Shown: positions 23,954-33,124, counted from the stretch's first letter. The stretch is DNA of 37,908 nt from an uncultured Candidatus Thioglobus sp. (GCA_905612405.1 CAJQRX010000048.1:1-37908), one strand, 5' to 3'. The notes: generated from the sequence alone by a model not told the origin. Translations and numbers: made by a program.

Positions 23954-26371
23954 ATGAAAGATTCTGCAAGAGTTGTCGTTATTGGGGGCGGTGTAGTTGG
24001 CTGCTCGATTCTTTTTCACCTTGCAAAGATGGGGTGGAAAGATGTTGTTCTTCTTGAAAGAGATGAATTAACTTCTGGCTCAAGTTGGCATGCTGCGGGC
24101 TCATTTCATACAGTTAGTTCTGATCCGAATGTTTCCAAGTTACAGGACTATACAATTAATTTATACAAAGAAATTGAGGAGACTTCGGGTCATTCAATTA
24201 GTCTTCACAAAACAGGAGGCTTCTACTTAGCTTCAAATCAAAGCTGGTATGACTACCTTAAAAGAGAGCGCTCTAAGGCTAGAACACTCGGTTTAGATCA
24301 AGAATTTGTATCGTTAGATGAGGTGGTAGCTAAGCATCCATTAATTGATCCTAAACATTATGTTGCTGCACTTTGGGATCCTACTGAGGGAGATGTTGAC
24401 CCTTCTGGAGTTGTCTATGCTTATGCAAAATCAGCGCGCGTTCATGGCGCTGAATTTTATACTCATACACCAGTTATTGAGACCAACCAAAGAACAGATG
24501 GATCTTGGGACGTGGTGACCGAAAAAGGTAATATCCATGCAGAGCATATTGTTAATGCTGGTGGACTTTGGGCGCGTGAACTTGGGCGTATGTCTGGAGT
24601 ACATTTGCCTGTTGTTCCAATGGAGCATCACTATTTAATTACTGAAGAGATTGAGCAGATTGCTGGCTTAGCTAGTGGCCAACGCCTACCTAGTTTTATT
24701 GATTTTGAAGCAAATATATATACGCGCCAAGAAAATACCGGTATGTTGCTAGGGACTTATGAACCTCGATCTACTCCTTGGTCTCTTGACGGAACACCAC
24801 AGACCTTTGGCCATGATTTATTGGAACCAAAGCTAGATAATATAGCAGATCGATTGGAGCTAGCATATGAGCGTATTCCTGCGCTAGCAACTGCTGGCAT
24901 TAAAAACATTATTAATGGGCCATTTGTATTTTCCCCAGATGGTAATCCTATGATTGGACCTGTTCCAGGTATGAAAAATTATTGGACAGCTGTAGGCGTT
25001 ATGGCTGGTTTTTGTCAAGCAGGTGGAGTTGGAAAAACTCTTGCTGAATGGATGATTGAAGGGGAGCCATCGATCGATGTTTGGGCAATGGATATTGCAC
25101 GCTTTGGAAGCTTTGCGACACCTCAATGGGGCGTTACTAAATCCTCTGAAAACTATGAAAGACGATTTGTAATGACATTTCCAAACGAAACATTACCTAA
25201 AGGAAGGCGTCAGAAAACCACATCTATTTATGATCGTTTAACTAAAAAAGGCGCAGTCTGGCAAGACACCTTTGGACTAGAAAATGTTTTATGGTTTGCA
25301 AACTCGCCAGAGGATGCTTATGAGGAACCTACATTTCATCGCTCACGATCTCATGACTATGTTGCGAAAGAGGTCAAAGCGGTTCGTGAAAATGTAGGCG
25401 CAATTGAAGTTGCTAATTTTGCTAACCATAAGTTTAGTGGGAGCGGTGCTCGAGATTTTTTAGATTCAATTCTTGCTGGCCACATACCTGAGAAAGGTAG
25501 AGTAAACCTATCACCAGTACTTCTTGAGAGTGGTAAATTAAATGGAGATTTAACCATTGCTTGTATTGATGATGAAACTTATTACTTATTTGGATCCAGC
25601 GTTGCTCAAAATATGCATCTTCGTTGGTTTGAAAAACATCTTGAGGGAGTTAAAGATGTTGTCTATCAAAATATGACAGACGACTTTCATGGTATTGCTA
25701 TTTCGGGGCCTAATTCTAGAGAATTATTATCAAAACTTACGCGAGAAGACGTTAGCTCTGATGCTTTTAAGTTTCGCGATATTCGGAATACATTTATAGG
25801 TAGCGTTCCTGCTCTATGCGTAAGGATATCTTTTACAGGAGAGCTTGGGTATGAAATATATGTGGCCCCTCAATACCAATTAAAGCTCTTTGAAGAGATA
25901 GAAGAGGCTGGTAAATCTCTTGATCTAGAGTGGTTTGGTGGAAGGGCTTTAATGTCAATGAGGCTAGAGAAGAGTTGGGGTGCGTGGACAATGGATTTTC
26001 GTCCTGACTTTACATTGATGGAATCTGGTCTTGATCTTTTTGTAAATTGGGATAAGGAATTTATTGGAAAAGAGGCTGCGCTCCAATCTAAAAAGATTGG
26101 GCCAAGTAAAAAACTTTCAATTATAGAAATTGATACTAATATTGATGTTACCGGCGATGAAGCTGTAATGCATAATGGCAAATGCGTCTCTTATATAACT
26201 TCAGGTGGCTATGGTCATTCGGTAGAAAAATCAATTGCAATGGCTTATCTTCCAGTTAAGCTTATTAACTCAAGTACCGTACTTGAAGTTGAAATACTTG
26301 GTGAATTTCATAATGCAACTATTGTTATGAAGCCACTTTATGATCCAAGTGGATCTAGAATGCGGCAATAA
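23954..26371 (+). CDS. Dimethylglycine/sarcosine dehydrogenase-like FAD-GcvT fusion
   Basis: An 805-residue fusion. The N-terminal FAD-dependent oxidase domain has VVVIGGGVVGCS and SSWHAAGSF with His46, the residue that carries covalent FAD in dimethylglycine and sarcosine dehydrogenases. A middle FAO-type domain follows, then a C-terminal GcvT-like tetrahydrofolate domain (about 440-805). Such enzymes remove an N-methyl group from dimethylglycine or sarcosine and hand formaldehyde to folate as methylene-THF. The ATG at 23954 after AAGGG is chosen; an in-frame ATG at 23861 lies inside the preceding gene and would add a meaningless N-terminus. It is 28 bases after the MttB-like gene and in one operon with it. 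Which of the two amines it prefers is not visible. Confidence 0.85.
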   Translation: MKDSARVVVIGGGVVGCSILFHLAKMGWKDVVLLERDELTSGSSWHAAGSFHTVSSDPNVSKLQDYTINLYKEIEETSGHSISLHKTGGFYLASNQSWYDYLKRERSKARTLGLDQEFVSLDEVVAKHPLIDPKHYVAALWDPTEGDVDPSGVVYAYAKSARVHGAEFYTHTPVIETNQRTDGSWDVVTEKGNIHAEHIVNAGGLWARELGRMSGVHLPVVPMEHHYLITEEIEQIAGLASGQRLPSFIDFEANIYTRQENTGMLLGTYEPRSTPWSLDGTPQTFGHDLLEPKLDNIADRLELAYERIPALATAGIKNIINGPFVFSPDGNPMIGPVPGMKNYWTAVGVMAGFCQAGGVGKTLAEWMIEGEPSIDVWAMDIARFGSFATPQWGVTKSSENYERRFVMTFPNETLPKGRRQKTTSIYDRLTKKGAVWQDTFGLENVLWFANSPEDAYEEPTFHRSRSHDYVAKEVKAVRENVGAIEVANFANHKFSGSGARDFLDSILAGHIPEKGRVNLSPVLLESGKLNGDLTIACIDDETYYLFGSSVAQNMHLRWFEKHLEGVKDVVYQNMTDDFHGIAISGPNSRELLSKLTREDVSSDAFKFRDIRNTFIGSVPALCVRISFTGELGYEIYVAPQYQLKLFEEIEEAGKSLDLEWFGGRALMSMRLEKSWGAWTMDFRPDFTLMESGLDLFVNWDKEFIGKEAALQSKKIGPSKKLSIIEIDTNIDVTGDEAVMHNGKCVSYITSGGYGHSVEKSIAMAYLPVKLINSSTVLEVEILGEFHNATIVMKPLYDPSGSRMRQ

Positions 26372-26385
26372 GAGGAAGAGATTTT

Positions 26386-27702
26386 ATGAGTTTCTCAATA
26401 TCCAAAAGACACCGCTCAAAGATTGGCTCCCACCTAGATGCTGTTGAGGATATTTATAGTCTTAACAAGCACACACTTGGCCCTGGAGACTTGGCAGAAA
26501 AAGAATGGCTTGACGCTGATTTAGCAGCTCCAAATATGACAAAGATTAGAGCATATCGCTTAAAACGAGTGCGCGAGAAACTTGTTGAATTTAACTGCGC
26601 TGGAATATTGCTTTATGACCCTGTTAACATTCGATACGCAACTGATAGCACCAATATGTCTTTATGGACCTCCCGGAATGCAGCTAGGTATTCATTAATA
26701 ATGACTGAAGGACCAGTTATTATTTTTGAGTTTGATGCTCACGAGTTTCTTTCAAACCATAATCCATTAATAACTGAAGTTAGACATGCGCTGACATACC
26801 TTTATTTTACTGCTGGTGGCAAAAGTAAAGAAAAAGCCAAAATTTGGGCTTCTGAAATTTTTGATATTGTGAGAGAGTATGGTTCAGATAATAGGCGTTT
26901 AGCTATAGATCATTGCGCTCCAGAAGGAATTCATGAACTTCAATCTTTGGGTTTAGAGATTACTAATGGTGAAGAGGTAATGGAGCTAGCAAGACTTATT
27001 AAGTCAGACGATGAGATTGATGCAATGAGGCGCTCTATTTTTGCTTGTGAGCGTTCTATTGAGTTGATGCGGAATTATTTTATACCTGGTATTTCAGAGC
27101 AAGAGCTTTGGAGTCGCTTTCAGATGGAGGCAGTAAACAGAGGGGCAGAGTGGATTGAAACAAGACTTCTTGCATCGGGTCCTAGGGCAAACCCATGGTA
27201 TCAAGAGTGCTCTTCGAGGCCAATCCAGTCTGGTGAGTTGATGGGTTTTGATACTGATTTGGTTGGCTCTTATGGATATTGTACTGATATGTCGAGAACC
27301 TGGCTTTGCGGAGATGAAAAACCGAGCATAGAGCAAAAAGATATTTATACAATGGCCTATGAACAAATACAGCTTAATATCAAGGCTTTAAAACCAGGAC
27401 TTACATTCCAAGAATTAACAAATAATGCTAAAGAATATTCAAGAAATGAGTTTCGGCACTACTCAGTCCTTTACCACGGTGTTGGACTTTGTGATGAATT
27501 TCCAGCAATATCCTTTTCATGGGAATTAAATGAAAACAGTTTTGATGGTATTTTAAAACCTGGAATGGTCCTGTGCGTTGAGAGTTATGTTGGTCGATAT
27601 AGTGGTGGTCCTGGGGTTAAACTTGAGGAGCAAGTTCTTATAACTAATAAAGGTTATGAGTTATTAACCAACTACCCTTTTGAGTCTGAACTAATACTTT
27701 AA
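26386..27702 (+). CDS. dddP: DddP-like M24-family protein, probable DMSP lyase
   Basis: A 438-residue M24 (creatinase/aminopeptidase P fold) protein. It contains RYATDSTNM, EWIETRLLASGPRANPW, FDTDLVGSYG and HGVGLCDE, which from memory closely match DddP, the DMSP lyase giving dimethylsulfide and acrylate. Expected metal ligands are Asp289, Asp291, Asp301, His364, Glu399 and Glu414; their spacing (2, 10, 63, 35, 15) is nearly that recalled for Ruegeria lacuscaerulensis DddP (2, 10, 64, 35, 15). The catalytic Asp (Asp370) and a Tyr five residues before the His are also present. Creatinase or ectoine hydrolase is the main alternative. An AGAGGAAG ribosome site precedes the ATG. Confidence 0.72.
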   Translation: MSFSISKRHRSKIGSHLDAVEDIYSLNKHTLGPGDLAEKEWLDADLAAPNMTKIRAYRLKRVREKLVEFNCAGILLYDPVNIRYATDSTNMSLWTSRNAARYSLIMTEGPVIIFEFDAHEFLSNHNPLITEVRHALTYLYFTAGGKSKEKAKIWASEIFDIVREYGSDNRRLAIDHCAPEGIHELQSLGLEITNGEEVMELARLIKSDDEIDAMRRSIFACERSIELMRNYFIPGISEQELWSRFQMEAVNRGAEWIETRLLASGPRANPWYQECSSRPIQSGELMGFDTDLVGSYGYCTDMSRTWLCGDEKPSIEQKDIYTMAYEQIQLNIKALKPGLTFQELTNNAKEYSRNEFRHYSVLYHGVGLCDEFPAISFSWELNENSFDGILKPGMVLCVESYVGRYSGGPGVKLEEQVLITNKGYELLTNYPFESELIL

Positions 27703-27707
27703 TTAAT

Positions 27708-28784
27708 ATGAGCACAATTCCAAATACAATGAATGCAGTTTTAACAAAGGGACATGGCGGGTTTGAAGTGCTTGAGTTTCGAGAGGATTTTAAAGTTCCT
27801 CTGCCTAAATCAGACCAAGTGCTGATAAAAGTTTTGGGCGCTGGAATTAATAATACAGATATAAATACCCGCACAGGTTGGTACTCAAAATCAGTTAGAG
27901 ATGAGACTAACTCTGAAGATTCTAGGGGGCTAGATGAAGATGGGAGCTGGTCAGGAGAGCCACTTAATTTTCCTATCATTCAAGGAGCTGATTGTTGTGG
28001 TGAAATTATTTCTGTAGGAAGTGAAGTTGATATAAGTCGTATTGGTGAGCGGGTTTTAGTTAGAACTATGCAGCAATACGCAGTTAATTATAGGCCTTAT
28101 GAGTTCTGGACTATGGGCTCAGAATGTGATGGTGCTTTTGCGCAATTTATGGTTGCTTTTAGTGACGAAAGTTATAAGGTTGAGAGTAACTGGAGTGACA
28201 TAGATTTAGCATCTATTCCTTGTGCATACTCAACTGCAGAAAACTTACTGGAACGTTCAAATGTTATTCAGAGTGAAGTTGTACTAATTACTGGAGCTTC
28301 TGGAGGAGTGGGCTCAGCTGCAATTCAGCTTGCTAAGAGACGTGGAGCAAAAGTTATTGCTATTGCAAGTTCCAAAAAAATAAATGATGTCAAAAAAATA
28401 GGCGCAGATATTGTTATTAAGCGAGGTGACAGTCTAAGTAAAGTCCTTGGGGTTGAGAGTGTTGATGTGGTGATTGATTTAGTAGCTGGAAGTCAATGGG
28501 GTGAGCTGCTTGAGGTACTTAAAAGAGGTGCTCGGTATGCAGCAGCAGGCGCTATTGCTGGGCCTATAGTTGAGCTTGATATTAGGACTCTATATTTAAA
28601 AGACTTGACATTAATAGGGTGTACTTTTCAGAACGCACAGGTCTTCAAAAATTTGATTGGCTATATTGAAAGAAATGAAATTAAACCTCTGGTTGCAAAA
28701 AGTTATCCACTTAAAGATATTATTAATGCTCAAAAAGACTTTTTATCCAAAAAATATACAGGCAAGCTAGTTCTTGTTCCATAG
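27708..28784 (+). CDS. MDR-family (zinc-type alcohol dehydrogenase-like) oxidoreductase
   Basis: A 358-residue medium-chain dehydrogenase/reductase. It has an N-terminal GroES-like domain (residues 1-150, with GADCCGEIISVG replacing the usual GHE zinc block) and the NAD(P)-binding ITGASGGVGSAAIQLAKRRGAKV. The catalytic zinc site looks incomplete, so it may belong to the quinone-oxidoreductase/enoyl-reductase side of the family. It starts five bases after the DddP-like stop. In DMSP pathways an MDR enzyme, AcuI, reduces acryloyl-CoA, so a role in acrylate disposal is attractive; the sequence is not obviously AcuI and that role is inference. It ends the operon before a hairpin at 28830. Confidence 0.85.
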   Translation: MSTIPNTMNAVLTKGHGGFEVLEFREDFKVPLPKSDQVLIKVLGAGINNTDINTRTGWYSKSVRDETNSEDSRGLDEDGSWSGEPLNFPIIQGADCCGEIISVGSEVDISRIGERVLVRTMQQYAVNYRPYEFWTMGSECDGAFAQFMVAFSDESYKVESNWSDIDLASIPCAYSTAENLLERSNVIQSEVVLITGASGGVGSAAIQLAKRRGAKVIAIASSKKINDVKKIGADIVIKRGDSLSKVLGVESVDVVIDLVAGSQWGELLEVLKRGARYAAAGAIAGPIVELDIRTLYLKDLTLIGCTFQNAQVFKNLIGYIERNEIKPLVAKSYPLKDIINAQKDFLSKKYTGKLVLVP

Positions 28785-28829
28785 TTAATAAAAGCTTCTG
28801 TATCTAGGTGATGCAAAAGTTCTTCATAC

Positions 28830-28859
28830 AGTATTTTTCATATAAACATGAAAAATACT
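28830..28859 (+). terminator. Perfect 12-base inverted repeat, possible terminator
   Basis: AGTATTTTTCAT (28830-28841), loop ATAAAC, ATGAAAAATACT (28848-28859): twelve perfect pairs, AT-rich, starting 45 bases after the MDR stop. No T run follows on either strand, so it is a weak intrinsic terminator by sequence. It could instead be an mRNA-stabilising stem or a protein site. It sits between the two transcription units. Confidence 0.5.
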
Positions 28860-28879
28860 ATATTTACTTAATTCCTTAT

Positions 28880-28934
28880 ATTGTTGATAAATCAATAATT
28901 AAGAGTAAAATTTATTATTTTGAAAATCAACAAT
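28880..28934 (+). promoter_or_regulatory. Promoter with overlapping operator-like repeats, upstream of the aldehyde dehydrogenase
   Basis: TTGATA (28884-28889) and TAAAAT (28906-28911) with a 16-base spacer form a reasonable sigma70-type promoter. The -35 lies within an inverted repeat, ATTGTTGAT (28880-28888) and ATCAATAAT (28891-28899), with one mismatch. A further ATCAACAAT, the exact reverse complement of the first arm, is at 28926-28934, just before the ATG. Three half-sites around a promoter suggest binding by a dimeric regulator, not identified here. Confidence 0.5.
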
Positions 28935-28938
28935 AATA

Positions 28939-30387
28939 ATGTCTAATCTTTCAAGTAATTTTATAGCTGGTGACTGGGTTAAAGGCTCTAGTTCAGTAAC
29001 TAATATCAACCCTTCTGATACTAATGATGTGATCGGTGAGTACGCTCAAGCAAATAATTCTCAGCTAGAAGATGCACTTAACTCTGCTCAAATTGCGCAA
29101 AAACAATGGGCTGCTACTGGTTTAGAGCAGCGTCAAGCTGTGTTGATGAAGATTGGTGAAGAGATGATGGCTCGAAGTGTTGAGTTAGGAGAGCTCCTTT
29201 CTCGTGAAGAAGGTAAGCCAGCAGCAGAAGGCAAAGGAGAAATTTATAGGGCAGGTCAATTTTTTACATATTATGCAGCAGAAGTACTTCGTCAAAGTGG
29301 AGATACAGCAGATTCAGTTAGGCCAAATATTGAAATTGATGTTCGTCGTGAAGCAATGGGAACAGTTGCAATTATTTCGCCGTGGAATTTCCCTACTGCG
29401 ACTGCAAGCTGGAAAATTGCTCCTGCATTAGCATTCGGTAATGCAGTTATTTGGAAGCCTGCTAATCTAACTCCAGCAAGTGCAGTAGCATTAACAGAAA
29501 TCATTGCAAAACAAGATATACCAAAAGGATTATTTAATTTAGTTATGGGATCTGGACCATCTATCGGTCAGGCTCTAGCTGAAAGCCCAAAAGTTCATGC
29601 TATTAGCTTTACTGGATCGTATGATGTTGGACTTCAAATAGCTAGCGCTGCGGCAAAAAACTTAACTAAATTCCAATTAGAATTAGGCTCTAAAAATCCA
29701 TTAGTTGTAATGGATGATGCAGATATTGATGTTGCAGTTGCAGCAGCGACTGGTGGTGCTTTTGGAAGTACGGGTCAAAAGTGTACTGCCTCATCAAGGT
29801 TAGTTGTTCATGCATCAATTCATGATGAGTTTGTTGATCGAATGAGTCAATCCACTTCAGCTCTTAAGGTTGGACATGCGCTACACGAAGGGACTCAAAT
29901 TGGTCCAGTAGCAAGTCAGCAGCAACTTGATTCAAATCTTAAATACATGTCTTTAGCTAAAGAAGAAGGCTGTGAAATAGTATGTGGCGGTGAAAAACTG
30001 GAGCTCGATAATCCTGGCTTTTATATGCAGCCTGCTTTATTAGTTGGCGGTAATAACGCTATGCGAGTGAACCGAGAAGAATTATTTGCACCTATGGCTT
30101 GCGTTATAAAGGTTGCGGATTATGACGAAGCTCTATCAGTTGCCAACGACACAGATTTTGGTCTTGTTTCAGGCATCATTACTCAGTCACTATCACGAGC
30201 AAGTCATTTTCGAAGAAACGCAGAGAGTGGTTGCGTGATGGTGAATTTGCCAACGGCTGGCACTGATTATCATGTCCCTTTTGGTGGTAGAAAAAACTCA
30301 AGTTTTGGTCCTAGAGAGCAAGGATCATATGCAAAAGAGCTATATACTCAAGTTAAAACTTCATATATTTCTAGCGGAAACCCATAA
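28939..30387 (+). CDS. NAD(P)-dependent aldehyde dehydrogenase
   Basis: A 482-residue aldehyde dehydrogenase with the N-terminal SPWNFP motif, glycine-rich SFTGS, the general base Glu in LELGSKNP and the nucleophile Cys in GQKCTAS. It oxidises an aldehyde to the acid. The sequence looks closer to the 2,5-dioxovalerate/alpha-ketoglutarate-semialdehyde group than to betaine aldehyde dehydrogenase, but both remain possible. It has its own promoter and overlaps the M19 gene by one base (TAATG). Candidate substrates include an aldehyde from the unassigned locus or a semialdehyde from acrylate or carnitine breakdown. No clear ribosome site is seen. Confidence 0.87.
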   Translation: MSNLSSNFIAGDWVKGSSSVTNINPSDTNDVIGEYAQANNSQLEDALNSAQIAQKQWAATGLEQRQAVLMKIGEEMMARSVELGELLSREEGKPAAEGKGEIYRAGQFFTYYAAEVLRQSGDTADSVRPNIEIDVRREAMGTVAIISPWNFPTATASWKIAPALAFGNAVIWKPANLTPASAVALTEIIAKQDIPKGLFNLVMGSGPSIGQALAESPKVHAISFTGSYDVGLQIASAAAKNLTKFQLELGSKNPLVVMDDADIDVAVAAATGGAFGSTGQKCTASSRLVVHASIHDEFVDRMSQSTSALKVGHALHEGTQIGPVASQQQLDSNLKYMSLAKEEGCEIVCGGEKLELDNPGFYMQPALLVGGNNAMRVNREELFAPMACVIKVADYDEALSVANDTDFGLVSGIITQSLSRASHFRRNAESGCVMVNLPTAGTDYHVPFGGRKNSSFGPREQGSYAKELYTQVKTSYISSGNP

Positions 30388-31373
30388 TGGCTCATCCATC
30401 ACTTTTTATTGACGCACTACAGTACAACAATTGGAGTGAAGAGGTCTTCAAACAAATTAATGATGGCGGTCTTAGTGCGGTCCACGTTACAATTTGTTAC
30501 CATGAAGACTTTAAGGAGATGGTGAAAAATGTTATTGATTGGAATCGCCGTTTTGAAAGTTTTTCAGATTTAATTTTTCATGGTAAGTCTGCAAGTGATG
30601 TTCTTAAAGCTCAAAATGAGGGACGAACTGCAATATTTTTTGGGTTTCAGAACTGTTCACCAATTGAAGATGATATTGGATTGGTTGAAATATGTCATCA
30701 ATTGGGCGTTAGATTTATGCAGCTCACATATAACAATCAGAGTTTATTGGGCACAGGTTGTTATGAAGAAAATGACCCAGGTATCACTCGAATGGGTAAG
30801 CAAGTAATTAAAGAAATGAATAGAGTTGGTTTAGTGGTTGATATGAGCCATTCTTCAGAGATTTCTACGCTTGAGGCGATTGAAATCTCAGAGCGGCCTA
30901 TTGCAATTACCCACGCTAATCCAACTTTTTGGCATCCTGCATTAAGAAATAAGTCTAATAAAGTTCTTAAGGCCTTAGGTGAAAGTCGCAGTATGCTTGG
31001 CTTTTCAATCTATGCGCACCATCTTAAAGATGGCACTAACTGTTCACTAGAAAGTTTCTGTAATATGGTTGCCGACACTGCCGAAATTATGGGTGTTCAT
31101 AATATTGGTATTGGAACTGATTTATGCCAAAATCAGCCTGATAGTGTCGTTGAATGGATGAGAAATGGAACCTGGACAAATGAGCGTGACTTTGGAGAGG
31201 GCTCTGCAAGTTTTGCAGGCTTCCCTGATCAGCCAAAGTGGTTTCGTGATAACCGTGATTTTTTAAATATTGCAACCGGCCTAAAAAGTGCTGGTTTTAA
31301 TAGTAATGATATAGATTCAATCATGGGTAAGAACTGGCTAAACTTTTTTGAAGCATCATTTGAGCCTTTATAA
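30387..31373 (+). CDS. M19 dipeptidase-like amidohydrolase lacking the N-terminal HxD
   Basis: A 328-residue protein of the renal dipeptidase (M19) fold. Later metal-site segments are visible: VDMSHSSE, ITHANP and IGIGTDL. The N-terminal HxD that binds the first metal in M19 enzymes is absent; the region reads FIDALQYNNW, so His is Leu and Asp is Tyr. The bridging Glu segment is also changed (FGFQNCS). A zinc dipeptidase mechanism is therefore doubtful. A subfamily with this IDxLQY start seems to recur in marine proteobacteria (from memory), so it may be a conserved variant with a single metal or another reaction. It is co-transcribed with the aldehyde dehydrogenase. Confidence 0.75.
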   Translation: MAHPSLFIDALQYNNWSEEVFKQINDGGLSAVHVTICYHEDFKEMVKNVIDWNRRFESFSDLIFHGKSASDVLKAQNEGRTAIFFGFQNCSPIEDDIGLVEICHQLGVRFMQLTYNNQSLLGTGCYEENDPGITRMGKQVIKEMNRVGLVVDMSHSSEISTLEAIEISERPIAITHANPTFWHPALRNKSNKVLKALGESRSMLGFSIYAHHLKDGTNCSLESFCNMVADTAEIMGVHNIGIGTDLCQNQPDSVVEWMRNGTWTNERDFGEGSASFAGFPDQPKWFRDNRDFLNIATGLKSAGFNSNDIDSIMGKNWLNFFEASFEPL

Positions 31374-31381
31374 TTGGAATT

Positions 31382-33124
31382 ATGACTACAGAAACTGCAA
31401 TTATTGATATTGAATCTGATTTTATGAGATCACCTGAAAAGGTTATGCGTCTTGAGAGAATGGGTTCTTCATTTCCGACTCGTTTAAGTTTTATGCGAAC
31501 GCTTATAAGGCGAATGGCTCGTGAGAATTGGAAATTTGAGAGAACTCGTCGAGAAGTTGATAAAGATGGTTATGGTTTAAGTATTTATGCTGTGACGACT
31601 CCACATAGGACATATTCATTGGTTGCCTTTACTCAAAAAATACCAGATGAAATGAGAACTGATAGAGTTATTGCAGAAGTATGGGATGCAACTTTTAATC
31701 TTTTTGACGGCGTGCCCACGCAAGAAGATATTGACTATTTAGCAAACAATACTCCCAAGCAGGAAGGGGGTCGATATAGACCAAGTGAACTTGCTTTAGC
31801 AAGAGCAAACAAAAGTTTAAGAGTATTTAAAAATGCAGTTGACTCTCTATCAAAAGGTCACCAACCAGATATCGATTTATTAACTTCTGTAGGTTATTTA
31901 ATGAGAACTTCTGCGGTTTATGGAAGTGGAAAGTTTGGCTGTGCCGATAGAGCTAAGATTGCTGATCGAGAGGAGTGTAAAGCGCCATTTCAAATGGAGT
32001 TGTTAACTGTTTATTTAATTCGCTGGTTTACGATTGATTCAGTTGAAGAGCTTGCAAAAGAAAGAGGCGGTAAAAAAGCAGTTAAACTTGATAAAACTAC
32101 ACGTCAATTTATTGGTGTGGGAAATGCAACAGGTTTGGGTATGGCTCCATTTTTACTCAAACACCCAGCATTAATTCATAATTGGGTTGTTGCAAAAGAG
32201 ACTGCATTGGCAAGAGTAAGATCAATTGAAACTCCAATTGAAGGCACTCTTAAAGTTTTTTTAAAGTCACTACTTCAGGTTAGCCAGCATGTTGATGAGT
32301 GGAATGTTGAGGATACTGTTCAGGCTGATAGAATCTCTTGCTTAACCGACGAAATACAAGCACTCAGGATTTGGTGTGAAGATGAGTTTAATATATCTAG
32401 ACCCTATCCTTGGAATGGAATTTATCAGTTTGTAGAGGATAATTTTTCATTAGAATGCCAAGAGATGGTCGTTTCTTTAATTATTGAGCCTCATGGTTCA
32501 TTAGTAGATGATCTTGCAGAGACAATGTCAACTAATTTGATTCCAACATTCAATGCTGATATGTCATTAGCCCAATTAAAAGAAGTTGTTGAGGATTCTT
32601 ATCAATGGGCTACTAGTATTGATTTTTCTTTAAAAGAATCACAGCACCATTTTTGGTACTATTCTGAAGATAAGCTGGAGCCTAGGTTTGGCTCTAAAGG
32701 AGTTGATGATGGTGTTGAGCAAGAGATGCCGCTTGCTATTGGTAGAGATGTAAGTCAGCTCAATAAAGTATTGTCATCCACTTCTAATGAAATTTCAATC
32801 AGTGAGTTTGTGATGATGTACCCAGAATTTAGACATATCATTCGTCGAATTCAAAATACTTTTGTAAGGCCTTATTCTGAAGTTCAGGATAATTTATTAA
32901 GTGAATCCATGAGGCCACTAGATTTATTACGTTTTAAGTTAGCCTTTTTCGGGGCTTCAAAGTTTGATCCAAAGTCCAACTTATGGACTCGGATATCAAT
33001 GTATCAAGGCGCTCCAATGCCTGATCAACTGTCAGAGCCAAACCATGATTGCTGGTCATTTCCAATTGCGGGAAGACCCCAGTCATTTCCGTGTATAAAT
33101 TGCACATGTCAGAAAGTTATTTAA
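31382..33124 (+). CDS. Uncharacterised 580-residue protein
   Basis: I do not recognise this family. The protein has 580 residues, is soluble (no signal peptide or membrane helices) and is rich in charged residues. The N-terminal 130 residues resemble an alpha/beta domain (SIYAVTTPHRTYSLVAF). A middle part contains VGYLMRTSAVYGSGKFGCADR and a GVGNATGLGMAPFLLKHP loop that could bind a nucleotide or phosphate. The C-terminus ends with a Cys-rich CINCTCQKVI. The stop overlaps the start of the DUF3726-like gene by 19 bases, so the two products are translationally coupled and may form a complex. Both follow the aldehyde dehydrogenase and M19 genes in one operon. Confidence 0.8.
   Translation: MTTETAIIDIESDFMRSPEKVMRLERMGSSFPTRLSFMRTLIRRMARENWKFERTRREVDKDGYGLSIYAVTTPHRTYSLVAFTQKIPDEMRTDRVIAEVWDATFNLFDGVPTQEDIDYLANNTPKQEGGRYRPSELALARANKSLRVFKNAVDSLSKGHQPDIDLLTSVGYLMRTSAVYGSGKFGCADRAKIADREECKAPFQMELLTVYLIRWFTIDSVEELAKERGGKKAVKLDKTTRQFIGVGNATGLGMAPFLLKHPALIHNWVVAKETALARVRSIETPIEGTLKVFLKSLLQVSQHVDEWNVEDTVQADRISCLTDEIQALRIWCEDEFNISRPYPWNGIYQFVEDNFSLECQEMVVSLIIEPHGSLVDDLAETMSTNLIPTFNADMSLAQLKEVVEDSYQWATSIDFSLKESQHHFWYYSEDKLEPRFGSKGVDDGVEQEMPLAIGRDVSQLNKVLSSTSNEISISEFVMMYPEFRHIIRRIQNTFVRPYSEVQDNLLSESMRPLDLLRFKLAFFGASKFDPKSNLWTRISMYQGAPMPDQLSEPNHDCWSFPIAGRPQSFPCINCTCQKVI

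Noticed and set aside
23954-26371. DMSP demethylase (dmdA)
   Set aside because: DmdA is a stand-alone GcvT-like protein of about 370 residues; here a full FAD dehydrogenase domain with the covalent-FAD His precedes the GcvT domain.
33049-33105. Earlier ATG for the DUF3726-like protein
   Set aside because: It would extend deep into the 580-residue gene; the family-like start SLNEV lies just after the ATG at 33106.
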